This document shows positions 1 through 9,027 of a stretch of 22,761 bases of DNA, one piece after another. Source of the stretch: Nemertoderma westbladi (lineage: Eukaryota > Xenacoelomorpha > Nemertodermatida > Nemertodermatidae); contig JAUCBJ010003022.1 of NCBI GenBank assembly GCA_032718475.1, forward strand, positions 1-22,761. Reading direction: 5' to 3'. The translations under genes and the position numbers were made by a program. Below the pieces are notes generated by a model that ran no database searches, was not told where the DNA came from, and worked only from the letters and a program-made list of their open reading frames with translations. Every line of letters starts with the position of its first letter. Within the stretch, counting starts at the first letter, position 1.

Positions 1-242
1 AAATATTCATATTGCAATATAGGTACTCGAATGAATTCGCTGCTTCTTCGTGGGACTGGACTCAATCTAAACTTCTAATGTTTGCCGCTAGAGGGCTAAA
101 TGTTTGAATGTGAAAACCTTCTCTCATTCGGTTATTTGTTATATATATTATAGCTGCTCGACCATCCATTTAAAAAAGGTATCTCCGACGATATTTCACC
201 AGTCGTACTGCAGTTATTCTTCAATCTTATAGTGATTTGTTT
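1..242. other. Unassigned AT-rich sequence
   Basis: No open reading frame, RNA gene or clear repeat could be recognised here. The stretch is AT-rich with short homopolymers. It runs directly into sequence (from about 243) that is repeated at 14795-14850, so it may flank or belong to a decayed mobile element. Confidence 0.4.
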
Positions 243-299
243 GCCTTTTGCGAAATCGCACCCTCCGTATCGTGGCCATTCTTCACATTACTGTAGTCG

Positions 300-500
300 C
301 AATATCAAGAGAAAGCCAAAACAGACTAAAACAGACAGCAAAAACAGACATACTAATACTAACTACTTAATTTAATTTTTAACTTACTCAAGGACTTATT
401 ACAACAACAATTTTCATCACATAGCGAGGACCCCCATGGAAACGAGACGCAGTCTCATGGGGCTATCCTCGTCGACAAATCATTATTATTCAATGTTTTA
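300..500 (+). mobile_element. Probable non-LTR retrotransposon 3' end with stem-loop
   Basis: A stem-loop at 425-471 has outer arms starting cgagga and ending tcctcg, a middle stem ccccatg/catgggg, and an inner stem gagac/gtctc closing a 3-nt loop (gca). It is followed about 10 nt later by aatcattattattcaatg, which looks like a short simple-repeat tail. A hairpin just before a simple-repeat tail is the usual 3' end of several non-LTR families, where the reverse transcriptase recognises the RNA. The coding part is absent. The element sits in the gap that splits the foldback copy at 296-878. Family and exact limits are inference. Confidence 0.4.
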
Positions 501-860
501 GAGTTACTGTACCGTGCAATTATGTATATCATATGGCCATCTTATTTTCAGTTCAGTAACATATTAAAATACTTATTTATAAACATACAGTAGAGACATT
601 TCTAACCTATTTTAAATTGGACCATTTTATTTTCAGTAACATATTTCAATATTTTATATAAATATATACAGTAATATACATATATATTACAGATGTAGAA
701 TACTAGAGTATATACAGATGTCTAATGAACAATTAATATATCTGATTGAAGGTCTTTGCATTGGCTTGTTGGTACTTTTGTTGTTCTGTTAACTATTTTA
801 TTATGTTATCGTTATTGTTCATATTTTAATTGCGTAAATTTTAGCTGATTTGCATGACGT
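501..860. other. AT-rich filler inside the broken foldback element
   Basis: The stretch is strongly AT-rich. The phrase attttattttcagtaacatat occurs twice in close form (near 540 and 625), suggesting a small local duplication of about 80 nt. No coding potential is seen. Confidence 0.35.
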
Positions 861-1401
861 CTAATAAAAAATTCCAATTCCAAAGCCTGAGTTGCAAAGG
901 ATTCTAAATATGTACCGGTAACAATATCTGAATTTCGTTGAGAAACAACTGAGATATAGGCGTTCAAAGATTGCAAGAATTATCGTTCGCTGAAGGCCAT
1001 TTATTCTATTTAATAAATACACAATGTTCTGGAACATTTTGTTTAAGTATGAATAGCTAAGCAATAAAGATATTGTATAGGGGGCCGTCCAAGTATGACG
1101 TCTGCACTTTTCCCCAAAATGTTGACCCCCTATCCCCTAAATCAGATGTCATCAGATAGGCGTTGACCCCCACCCCCCCCCCCCCCCACCCCCCACTAAA
1201 AAAAATTTCGCGTCCTAATCACTGAAACATGGTGACTGGTAACTGAAACAGAAGGTCGTGCTATGGGCCTTCGGGGGCTTCGAACAATTAAAATAGGCAA
1301 GCTATTTACTCTTCTGCTATATCTCTTCTAGCACCTATAAATGAACATGCTGACGTCAGATTTTGGCTGACTCCCTCCCCTCCCCTCAACAGCAGGGAAT
1401 A

Positions 1402-1507
1402 TTGTGTTTGGTACACACCTATTTCAATTTCAAAATTTTTAATAAAAAAAAATGAATGAATGAATGAATGAATGAATTTCGCAGATATAGGTGTGTACCA
1501 AACGCAA
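1402..1507. repeat. Short hairpin sharing ends with the adjacent MITE
   Basis: Arms of 21 nt (1402-1422 and 1487-1507) form an inverted repeat built on the motif TTTGGTACACACC. Between them lie an A-rich stretch and an AATG tetranucleotide repeat of about six to seven units (1451-1477). The same motif forms the TIRs of the element at 1526-2101, so four copies alternate in orientation. It looks like an internally deleted relative of that element; a TA precedes the left arm but none follows the right arm. Confidence 0.7.
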
Positions 1508-1525
1508 AAGTGACTCACTTTAGTA

Positions 1526-2101
1526 TTGCGTTTGGTACACACCAATTTATTAAGAAAAAAAAGACAATTTTGGATATTTTTTATAAGAATGTAGAAAATT
1601 TAAGGAAAAGAAAAACATCAATTGTAATTGGATAAATATAAAAAAAAATTAACTAATTAAGAGAAAGTTACACATAAAAGAATAAATCACAGTAGTAGAG
1701 TTCTTTAAACGAAAAAGTTCAATTAACAGTTTCATTTGTTAACTGATTGCAGTGAATGCGCAGCCAAGCAACAAAGGGAGTGTGGGTTTCTGCTATCGCG
1801 TCCGCAGTTGCCAAGAAAAGTGGCAAACTGTATCTTGTTTCGGCTCACAACTTCACCTTTACAAGCGACTTGCCAAAACTGCCTTCGAAGTCGTCGCTTG
1901 AGGCCCGCATGTACAGCTTCAATATGATTAGTGTGTATTCCCGTAGCTCAGGAAAAACAGAAAATCATAAACAAGCAAGAAAATAATATTCTAGAATAAA
2001 AAATAATCGAGTATCTAAGCTACAATTAACTATAATAAATAGTACAATGTAATAAAAATTAAACTTTGAAAAAAATTGAAATAGGTGTGTACCAAACGCA
2101 A
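1526..2101. mobile_element. 0.58-kb MITE with 18-bp perfect TIRs and TA flanks
   Basis: The left end TTGCGTTTGGTACACACC (1526-1543) is repeated exactly in inverted form at 2084-2101. TA dinucleotides flank both sides (1524-1525 and 2102-2103), as expected for a TA target duplication. It is nested inside the 1081-2164 element. Most of the interior is AT-rich, but 1740-1950 is much richer in GC and CpG and carries an open frame (plus strand, stop at 1984-1986). That frame resembles nothing I recognise. No transposase is visible. Confidence 0.8.
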
Positions 2102-2425
2102 TAGAGCACATCATCACGTCATCAGATTTTCCTTAAAGTGCTGACATCATACTTGGACGGCCCCTAGGCATACTGTTGTTGCCCACCTCATGGCCTACTA
2201 CAGTATACAGTATAATATCTAATGTAGGCCTATATAGTAGGCCATGCCCATCTACTCATAAAATAAATAACACATTCTAGGATTTTGTGTACCTACTAAA
2301 TATAATAAATGGCCTACAGCGAACGATAATTCTTACAATCTTTGAACACTATCTCAGCTCTGTCTTACAACGAAATTCAAAATATTGTTACATGTTTGGA
2401 ATCCTTGCAACGCAAGCTTTCTATT

Positions 2426-2756
2426 CTTCCGTTTAAAACAGTATCACAGATTTTTGTGACTAAAGAAATATGACAGATTTTTTTAATTCGTGGTTAGCTT
2501 AATAACATGTGTACATAAAAATATTATATTTCGTAGTGCTTAAAACAATTTTATAGCGGTAGTATCAAATATTGTAGCTATAGGCCTACGTTCAAAAATA
2601 ACTGAAATAAACATTGACAGTTGAGAGTTGATATTTTAATTAAAAAAATTGATTTAAACAAAGTTAAAATTTTTGTTAATGTACAATAAGGCCTATGTTC
2701 TGCAGAGTTGATGTCGTTCGTTACCGGTTCTCGATTCAGTTTCGGGTGTTTCAGAA
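2426..2756. other. AT-rich spacer and likely 3' flank of the small membrane-protein gene
   Basis: No gene is seen. On the minus strand a possible poly(A) signal ATTAAA lies at 2635-2640, about 117 nt past the stop codon at 2757. This is a weak assignment, because hexamers of this kind are frequent in AT-rich DNA. Confidence 0.3.
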
Positions 2757-3179
2757 TCAGGCATAAGGAGGAGGGGGTCCTCCCATCCCTATTGGCGCCA
2801 TCACCATCCCTTCTTGTTGTTGTTCTAGTTCCATTCGTCTACGCCGATTACTTCTGGCATACATACAACATCCGACGCAACATCCGATACAGCTCAACAC
2901 AGAAATCACCAACACCACTATAATCACTGTGAAAACAGTTCTTTTCAGAGCGTCCACTTGCTTTTTGCATTCCTCGTATGTTAAACATTTATCCTCAGTA
3001 CAACAACTAATGCATATATTGTCTCTACATTCTCTGCATATTTCTTCATCCGCGTTGCAACCCGTAATTGCAGTAGAATTTACAGTAGTAGTAGTATTTG
3101 CATTGCCATCTAGTGCGGAAACTACCACAACATTTGCTGACAAAAATACATTTAATATCAATAAAGTGGATTTTATCAT
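2757..3179 (-). CDS. Small cysteine-rich type I membrane protein, Shisa/WBP1/CYYR1-like layout
   Basis: Encodes 140 residues. Residues 1-22 are a hydrophobic signal peptide. The ectodomain (about 23-80) has two N-glycosylation sequons (N28, N34) and eight cysteines at 41, 48, 51, 56, 59, 60, 65 and 71. A membrane helix spans about 81-106, with five further cysteines (97-105) on its inner half, possible palmitoylation sites. A basic patch (NRRRR, 111-115) follows, then a Gln/Glu run and a C-terminal PPPPY, which fits a PPxY ligand for WW domains. The open frame extends 38 codons upstream (to 3293), but the ATG at 3177-3179 is chosen because the signal peptide starts there and A is at -3. This layout is shared by the Shisa, WBP1, VOPP1 and CYYR1 proteins, membrane adaptors that often bind WW-domain ubiquitin ligases. 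The exact subfamily is not resolved. No intron is visible within the coding region. Confidence 0.75.
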   Translation of the reverse strand: MIKSTLLILNVFLSANVVVVSALDGNANTTTTVNSTAITGCNADEEICRECRDNICISCCTEDKCLTYEECKKQVDALKRTVFTVIIVVLVISVLSCIGCCVGCCMYARSNRRRRMELEQQQEGMVMAPIGMGGPPPPYA

Positions 3180-3293
3180 AATCACTTTTCCGTCATCTAT
3201 TTCCTTGTGTGATCTACGTGTTTGATCTACAGTAGCACAAATATCATAGAAAACAAATATTACGCCACTAGTACGACGATGGGGTTGGAACAA

Positions 3294-3537
3294 TAATAAT
3301 ACCTCACTCTATCTCTACCATTTTTTAAAACAATTACATACCGGTAAATAACGTGTTCTAGAACATTCTCCAATCGCAAAGTAACAAATAAGAGCTTTGT
3401 ATTAAAGATTTGTAGAGGGAGGTCGTTATCGCGAAATAGTCACAAAAAATCATGAAAAATGATATATTTACATGTTAGCATTTGTTTTTATTTTTATTAA
3501 AAATATAATATTAGATCAAACATAGTTGTTTTCTCAG
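3294..3537. other. Upstream region of the small membrane-protein gene, nothing definite
   Basis: This should hold the promoter or 5' untranslated region of the minus-strand gene ending at 2757. No TATA box or splice site could be assigned with confidence. The phrase aaagatttgtag near 3404 resembles an arm of the foldback element at 15241 and may be a scrap of it. Confidence 0.3.
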
Positions 3538-3666
3538 ATGAGTGCGGAACTGGTGCAAAGGGATACGGAACTAGTGCAGAACGGAGGAACAGTGGAGAGC
3601 AACACGGAACGGATGGTGGAGTGGAATACGGAACCGTTATATAGAATTAGAAAAATCGTTCCATAA
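3538..3666 (+). other. Short 42-residue open frame with repeated cggaac motif, doubtful gene
   Basis: An ATG directly after an acceptor-like tttctcag opens a 42-residue frame rich in Glu, Thr and Val. The motif cggaac recurs about every 20-30 nt (3546, 3566 and beyond), so it may simply be a decayed minisatellite with GC content above its surroundings. No homology is recognised. It could be an exon fragment, a retroelement remnant or chance. Confidence 0.2.
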
Positions 3667-3824
3667 ATATATAGTATGTCATGAATCATTCATTATCATA
3701 TAGAAACCCACCGTTAAGAGCCAACATGGATTACGACTTAATTAATAGATACGACTTAATTAAAACAATAGCTCTGATACTAGGAGATAATTAAATCCAA
3801 GAACCTCCTCCAGTTCTAACATTT

Positions 3825-4240
3825 TGTAGACTTCAAGAAAGCACAGAGGGGAATTGCTGGAAATCCTAATAGCATATGGAATACCGTTGCTGGAATTGCA
3901 TTGATATATTGTGACGAAAATGCTCAGGTACTCTCATCTGATGGTGAGATTTGCATTGTTAATGAAAAATACATATAAGTTAGGAAAGCAAAGGCATGGG
4001 GTGGGTAGCTCTATCAAAAATGGATCTGGAAATCAGACTTCTCACGTTACCTGAAAACTAAGTTATTTTGAGCCACACAGTGGAAAGTGTACTTATACGG
4101 GGGTGAGACCTGGAAACTGACTAAATCACTTGAACAACGAATTGATGGTTGCTACACAAGACTACTCAGGGCAGCCCTAAACATCAGATGGAGACAACAC
4201 ATGACAAACGCCGAGCTCTATGGTACAATTCCAAAGAAAT
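3825..4240 (+). pseudogene. Non-LTR retrotransposon family A, copy 1, internally deleted
   Basis: The stretch starts with a degenerate reverse transcriptase motif A region (FVDFKKA). At about 3975 it jumps to the C-terminal part, with VRKAKAW, then YGGETW, then the motif LTKSLEQRIDGCYTRLLRA. The intervening catalytic FADD region, present in copy 2 at 6912, is missing. Several stops and frameshifts occur. It aligns closely with 7150-7410, so it is the same family. It abuts the next family A fragment without a spacer. Confidence 0.85.
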
Positions 4241-4737
4241 ATTAAAAGCATGTCCAATAATAAAGCGAGTGGATTAGATGAAATCCCAGCGGGGGTATGG
4301 AAAACCGGAGTGCTAAACAATCATTATTGAATGTTTGCAACCGGATGTTAAAAAGGGAAAAGCCACCACCAATTTGGACTAAAGGCGAACTAAAGCCTCT
4401 CCCCAAGAAAGGAGACCTCGGCATACCAACAAACTATCGTGGGATCTGTCTGCTTGTGGTATCTGCCAAAATATACAATAAAATGATTCTATATAGGATT
4501 ACGCCTCACATAGAGAAACTACTGCGTAAGAGCCAAAACGGATTTCGACCAAGTAGATCAACAATAGCACAGATACTTGCACTACGGAGACTGATTGAAG
4601 GAATTAAGTCATAGAATCTCCCCGCAGTCATGACTTTTGTGGACTTCAAGAAAGCATTAGACTCCATCCATAGAGGCAAAATGCTTGAAATCCTAAGAGC
4701 TTATGGAATACCAGAAGTAATTGTTGCTGGCATTGGA
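4241..4737 (+). pseudogene. Non-LTR family A, copy 2, 5' part of the reverse transcriptase
   Basis: Carries the finger and palm start of an endonuclease-reverse transcriptase. In order these are NNKASGLDEIP, PLPKKGDLGIPTNYRGICLL, the QNGF motif and motif A (FVDFKKALDS). A frameshift lies near 4300-4325 and an in-frame TAG stands at 4612-4614. The reading breaks at about 4737, where a family B element is inserted in the opposite orientation. It resumes at about 6735. The element is 5'-truncated: no endonuclease domain is seen. Dead as a source of protein. Confidence 0.9.
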
Positions 4738-6734
4738 TACTACTACTACTAGGTTCGGTGCAGTATGCTGCATTGCAGCTGCATTTTTAAGAATGCTGTG
4801 CCGGCTTGTCGACAAAATTGCGCCGCCACAACTCCCTATCACCCATGACAATTGCTAGATCATCCGCCAGTGTCAGTGTCCTTTAAGATGCGTCTCAAGA
4901 AAGTCATGGACTGTCCCCCAGGCTTATTCACTCCTTGAGGCTGCCAAAGTACAAGATTATGCACTGGCTGGTCCTCACGGCGAAAGCAATGTCCTGCAAA
5001 GCGGAGGCGATTTTGTTCTAGTATCAAGCTTGGTGGAACCAATGAGACACCTCCAATGTTATATAGTGTCTGGTTGGAGATGTGTGCATTGTACTTGACA
5101 CAATGAACCCGGCGTAGCATTCTTGTGAATGTGCCATCCAGAGATTTTGTGTCCTCAGCAGTTAGATCCCAGCATGGACTCCCATAGAGGAGTACTGGAA
5201 CTACTGCTGCTCTAAATAATCGGACCTTAAGTTTCCGATTAATTCTCGTTGACTTCCAAATCCTGGAAAGCCTATTCAAGGCTGCCCATGCCTTTCCCTT
5301 ACGTATTCGAAGGTCCTCACTTGACTTCCGGATCCATGATCCCAGGTAAGAGAAGTCGTCAACATGCTCAAGCATACCATCCTTTGAGCTTATGCTCATC
5401 CGATCAGAGACTTGCTGAGGACTTTCAAAGTTAACTGTCAAAATTTTGGTCTTTCTGGAGTTAATAAAAATACCAACACTAGAAGCAGCATGTTCTAATG
5501 AGCTGAGGAGCCGTTGGGCTCCCTCTAGTGATTCTGAGAGTACTCATAAGTCATCAGCAAAGTCTAGATCAGTTAGGTACTTGGCAGGATTTCCTCGACT
5601 TCTGGAGCCAGTAGGTGGAGTTATCAACACCCCATCATTATTATGATGATCTAAGGACATGCGTAGAACATAGTTAACCACAATTATGAACAATAATGGT
5701 GCAAGTGTGTCTCCCTGGAGGACGCCCCATAACACCTCAAATGGTTCAGTGTCACCGCCAACAGTAGACACAAATGTTGTCGAACCATCGTATACTGATC
5801 TGATTGCTGTAATAATTTCATCAGGAATCCCACATAATGAAAGTATGCTGAACATACGTGAGCGAGAGACTGAATCAAAGGCCTTGAAGAAGTCAACAAA
5901 GATAACAGCCAGATGCCTGTCTTTCTTTTTTTGATAACTCTTCAATTATCCTTCTAACTGCCAAAATGGGCTCCATGGTCCCACGACCTTTACGGAACCC
6001 ATTCTGATTTCCACGGAGCAGTCTCTCAATGGGATCCCTGATGCGATTTAATAAAATTCTATGGTGTAGCTTTGCAGCAATCGAGATCAATGAGATTCCC
6101 CGACAATAACCATAGAGTGTTAGGTTGCCCTTCTTGAGAACTGGCACCAACTTATTTGTTTTCATTTCTTGTGGGACTCTTGTTGTTCGGTACATGTCTA
6201 CTATGATGAGATAGATGAGCTTTAAACACTCAGGTATTTTAAAGACCTCAGGGGGAACACCATCTACTCCACTGGCACGATTGGTCTTAATGCTCTTTGC
6301 AGCAGCCTTCACTTCTGCAAAGGAGATATCGCCAATTGGAATATTTCGGAGTACAGACTCAGACACTTTTACTTCTATAAACTTATCAGGCGATACCCTG
6401 TCATTATTGGGGAGCTTTTCAAAGTGGGCCTTCCAACCATTGAGGCGATCGGCTGGTGATTCAGCCTTAACCTTGGTGGTTGGTTGGCTTTTCCGCCCAG
6501 TAAGCAAGTAGATCGATTTCCATGCCTGGGATGATTGCCTGCTGTCGTCAGCATCATTGATGGCATCAACCTGTTGGTTTATTAGCTCCTGTAGATTAAC
6601 AGAGTACTGCCTGTTCAGGGACCGAGATGCAGCCTTAACTGTATTCTTGGCCGCTGTAGTCTGTTTGAGTCGGGTCGGGCATTGGACACAGTGGATATTG
6701 TGACACAGAAGCGCAAGAGTTTTTCGAGTTGAGT
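4738..6734 (-). pseudogene. Non-LTR family B reverse transcriptase, 5'-truncated, inserted in family A
   Basis: Reading on the minus strand: a linker, then RASGVDGVPPEVFK, then the RGISLISIAAK motif and QNGFRKGRGT. These are followed by motif A (IFVDFFKAFDS), motif B (GVLQGDTLAP), motif C (LDFADDL) and a C-terminal region with YLGSWI, LLYGSPCW and LRFAGHCFRRED. Two lesions are visible. A one-base expansion of a T7 run (5926-5932) shifts the frame, and an in-frame TGA at 5544-5546 follows the FADDL motif. The frame then runs to a stop at 4860. The 3' end (lowest coordinates) finishes in a TAG-type triplet repeat, at 4738-4751 on the plus strand as tac/act. No endonuclease domain is present. 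Clade is uncertain, though the motif B wording is of the RTE/CR1-like kind. Confidence 0.9.
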
Positions 6735-7566
6735 GGAGTTGAGTTTTTCTCAATCCTGGCTGGCGTACTGCAAGGTGACACATTAGCACCATTACTATTT
6801 GTAATTGTGCTGGATTACGCAATTAGGACGGCCACAAAGGGTGAAGATCTGGGATTCACACTTCAAGACTGCAGAAGTAGTAGATATCCGGCATCTGCAG
6901 TCACAGACACCGACTTTGCGGATGACATCGCCCTGCTCTCTAATACGCTAGCAGATGCACAGCTTCTACCAAATAAAGTGGAGAGGGCTCGGCTGCTAAG
7001 GAGGTTGGATTGCATATAAATGCTACCAAGACCGAATTCATGACCTTTAATGTTGATGGAAACTTGACAACCATTGATAATAATCAACTAAGGAAGGTCG
7101 ACGACTTCCAGTACCTTGGATCATGGATAGAGAGTAGCAAAAAGGACATAGAAGTTAGGAAAGCAAAGGCTTGGGTAGCTCTATCAAAAATGGATACCAT
7201 CTGGAAATCAGATCTCTCCAGGCACCTGAAGACTAAGTTCTTTCGAGCCACAGTGGAAAGTGTATTTTTATACGGGGGTGAGACCTGGACACTGACTAAA
7301 TCACTTGAACAACGAATTGATGGTTGCTACACAAGACTACTAAGGGCAGCCCTAAACATCAGCTGGAGTCTGGAGACAACACATGACAAACACCGAGCTT
7401 TATGGTACAATACCGCCTGTATCAACCACCCTCCGTGAACGCAGATTAAGATTCAGTGGGCACTGCTGGCGAAGTAAAGACGAGGACATACCAGATCTAC
7501 TTTCTCTGGCAACCAACAACAAGGACAGTGTAGACGACCAGCTATAACATATAGACCAACTTAAAA
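6735..7566 (+). pseudogene. Non-LTR family A, copy 2, 3' part of the reverse transcriptase
   Basis: Continues the protein interrupted at 4737: motif B (ILAGVLQGDTLAP), then motif C (DTDFADDIALLS), then the thumb and C-terminal region (YLGSWIESSKKDIEVRKAKA, YGGETWTLTKSLEQ). A frameshift lies near 7000. A 7-nt tandem duplication (ctggagt at 7363-7369, ctggaga at 7370-7376) shifts the frame again. The protein then continues as LYGTIPPVSTTLRERRLRF to about 7555. The segment linking motif A to EFFSIL, present in copy 1 at about 3900-3950, is missing at the insertion point. Confidence 0.9.
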
Positions 7567-8239
7567 GGTTTGTATATTTATTTGTTTATTGGTTTATATT
7601 GTCCAGGATTGCGATCGTTTCCTTTACGCCCTTCGGAGTTACAGTACACCTTGACAGCTTTTTATTAACATACAGTCTTACTGAATGTTTTTATTTATAA
7701 GAGTATAAATTTTATTAATTTGTGCTAAAGTACTTAATTATTACATTCTTAGATTCAATCCGATGCATGCGGTTTAAATAAAGTTCATATTCAATAATAA
7801 TTATATTAATATTAATAATTATTAAATAATTAATAAATATTTATTGATGTCAATATGCTATCAACAAGCAGAAACGTGATTGGCGTAAGTTTGTGATGCT
7901 GCTTCCCAGTGGTTAGTTACCTACAGACCTCTCACCACTCTCTTCATTCAATACTCGTTCTGTCTCCCCTTTTTGAATTTCTCTCTACATTTCCTGGCTT
8001 GGCCTCCTGAGAATGCCTTCAGCTGCGGGGCGAAACCTACCGATCAGCTGGCTGCTGTTAGCGATCACTGATTGCATACAACGTCTAGGTGCTGTTGCTT
8101 TTCAGTTTTTTACATACTTTGGTACTAACTAACATACCTACCGGTTTTTTACTTAAAGTGCTTGATAATAAATAAATATAATTATTAATTATTGGTTTTC
8201 AAGTTTCTACTTCAATAATTAAATAATGTTGTTACTTAC
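7567..8239. other. AT-rich spacer, no gene recognised
   Basis: The part at 7780-7850 is nearly pure A and T and rich in short palindromes built on taataatt. A block at 7890-8100 is closer to balanced composition and might hold an unrecognised exon of the minus-strand gene or a repeat. No splice-bounded open frame continuing the phase of the exon at 8240-8362 could be found. Confidence 0.3.
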
Positions 8240-8362
8240 ACAAACTCTGCTCCTTTAAGCGCTGCTGGCTTAAACACAACCTCAATAGTTCCGTCTGGTT
8301 CTTTCCAGAAGAAATCACCTTTAGGGGCTGTAAATGTTACCCGTTGGTCTTTGTACAATCCG
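8240..8362 (-). CDS. Exon 9 (last found) of the long gene
   Basis: The exon is bounded by acceptor tgttcag and donor gtaagtaac. It enters and leaves in phase 2 (1 + 40 codons + 2). It encodes GLYKDQRVTFTAPKGDFFW and ends near KGAEFV. This is the least biased, most domain-like stretch of the whole product, with alternating hydrophobic residues suggesting beta strands. Its first base completes a Ser codon begun in exon 8. The gene must continue beyond, but the next exon was not identified. Confidence 0.8.
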
Positions 8363-8470
8363 CTGAACATAATAAAATAAAAATGTATCATAAATTTCCA
8401 ACTATACATTTCTAATAAATTACAATAACAAATTATAAAATTATACTTTAGATATTAGTTAAAGTCACTT

Positions 8471-8532
8471 TTTTGTCAAATTCGTTAACAAGTTTGACAA
8501 AATATAAACATTTTTTTTGTTAACAAAAAAAA
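8471..8532. repeat. Two adjacent inverted repeats around gttaac
   Basis: Arms ttttgtcaaa (8471-8480) and tttgacaaaa (8493-8502) enclose a 12-nt loop containing gttaac. Next to it, 8511-8532 is a perfect 22-bp palindrome of T8, gttaac and A8. Both lie in the intron between exons 8 and 9. They could be remnants of a small inverted-repeat element or simple AT-rich hairpins. Confidence 0.5.
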
Positions 8533-8605
8533 GTATTGTTCGAATTCAATTTCAAACTAATTTCCATGACATTGATAATCATATTGCATTTAGATAGATA
8601 GATTA

Positions 8606-8694
8606 GTGTGGACTGGGGCCCCATTTTTTTTCACTATCATCACGACAAGATCTACGGTTATATAATTTATATATGTATACAACATTTATATACG

Positions 8695-8728
<34 letters not shown>

Positions 8729-8879
8729 TTATTTCTTTCATATATATTTAACATATATATTCATATATATGTTTTGTATTTTTTTGTATTTACAATGTTC
8801 TAGAACAAGTACAGTATAGAACAATTAACAACAAAATATGATGCCATAAATTTTCCAAAAATAGGGCCCCAGGCCACAC
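8606..8879. mobile_element. 274-bp MITE with TA target duplication
   Basis: Terminal inverted repeats of 24 nt (8606-8629 and 8856-8879) share gtgtgg, then ctggggccc, then attttt, with three mismatches. Each end is flanked by TA (8604-8605 and 8880-8881). The interior is very AT-rich, with a TA dinucleotide run at about 8694-8720, and has no coding capacity. It sits in the intron between exons 8 and 9. A TA duplication is typical of Tc1/mariner-like elements, but the superfamily is not proved. Confidence 0.75.
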
Positions 8880-9027
8880 TATTTGCGTCTGCTTTAGCTT
8901 GAATTAAAGTTAATAATAAATAATCTAATCTAAACTATCATCCGTAATTTATAGTCCACATAGACTCCATTTTGCAAGGCGGGAGATTCATTAAAAAAAG
9001 TCAAGTAAGGAAATATAGAATTGTTAC

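Larger units (their letters stand above)
1081..2164. mobile_element. 1.08-kb TIR DNA transposon, non-autonomous
   Basis: The left end reads GGGGCCGTCCAAGTATGA and the reverse complement of the right end (2136-2164) reads the same, with two mismatches over 29 nt. Both ends are flanked by TAG (1078-1080 and 2165-2167), so the target duplication is TA or TAG. A run of C with a few A lies about 90 nt inside the left end (1167-1197). No transposase reading frame is present, so the element would have needed one in trans. Superfamily is not assigned; similar GC-rich ends followed by C-runs are common in invertebrate MITE-like elements. Confidence 0.8.
243..2425. mobile_element. Decayed foldback-type element, copy 1, split by later insertions
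   Basis: Three blocks match the foldback element at 14584-15335. Block 243-296 (gcgaaatcgcaccctccg and the following gtatcgtggccattcttc) matches 14797-14840. Block 881-1045 matches 14865-15010 in the same orientation. Block 2300-2421 is the inverted counterpart of 881-1022; both contain ctgagata and gcgaacgata motifs in mirrored order. The two central arms are therefore separated by about 1.3 kb, most of it a younger TIR element (1081-2164). The gap between 296 and about 878 holds a different insertion, including a LINE-like 3' tail. The outer ends of this copy were not found, so the limits are approximate. Confidence 0.6.

Noticed and set aside
861-1064. Minus-strand 67-codon frame, also found in similar form at 14861-15055
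   Set aside because: The similarity is explained by both lying in the same foldback repeat family. The frame itself has no protein-like features and is AT-driven.
2708-3225. Two plus-strand open frames opposite the small membrane-protein gene
   Set aside because: They are antisense shadows. The minus strand has the signal peptide, cysteine spacing and membrane helix expected of a real protein.
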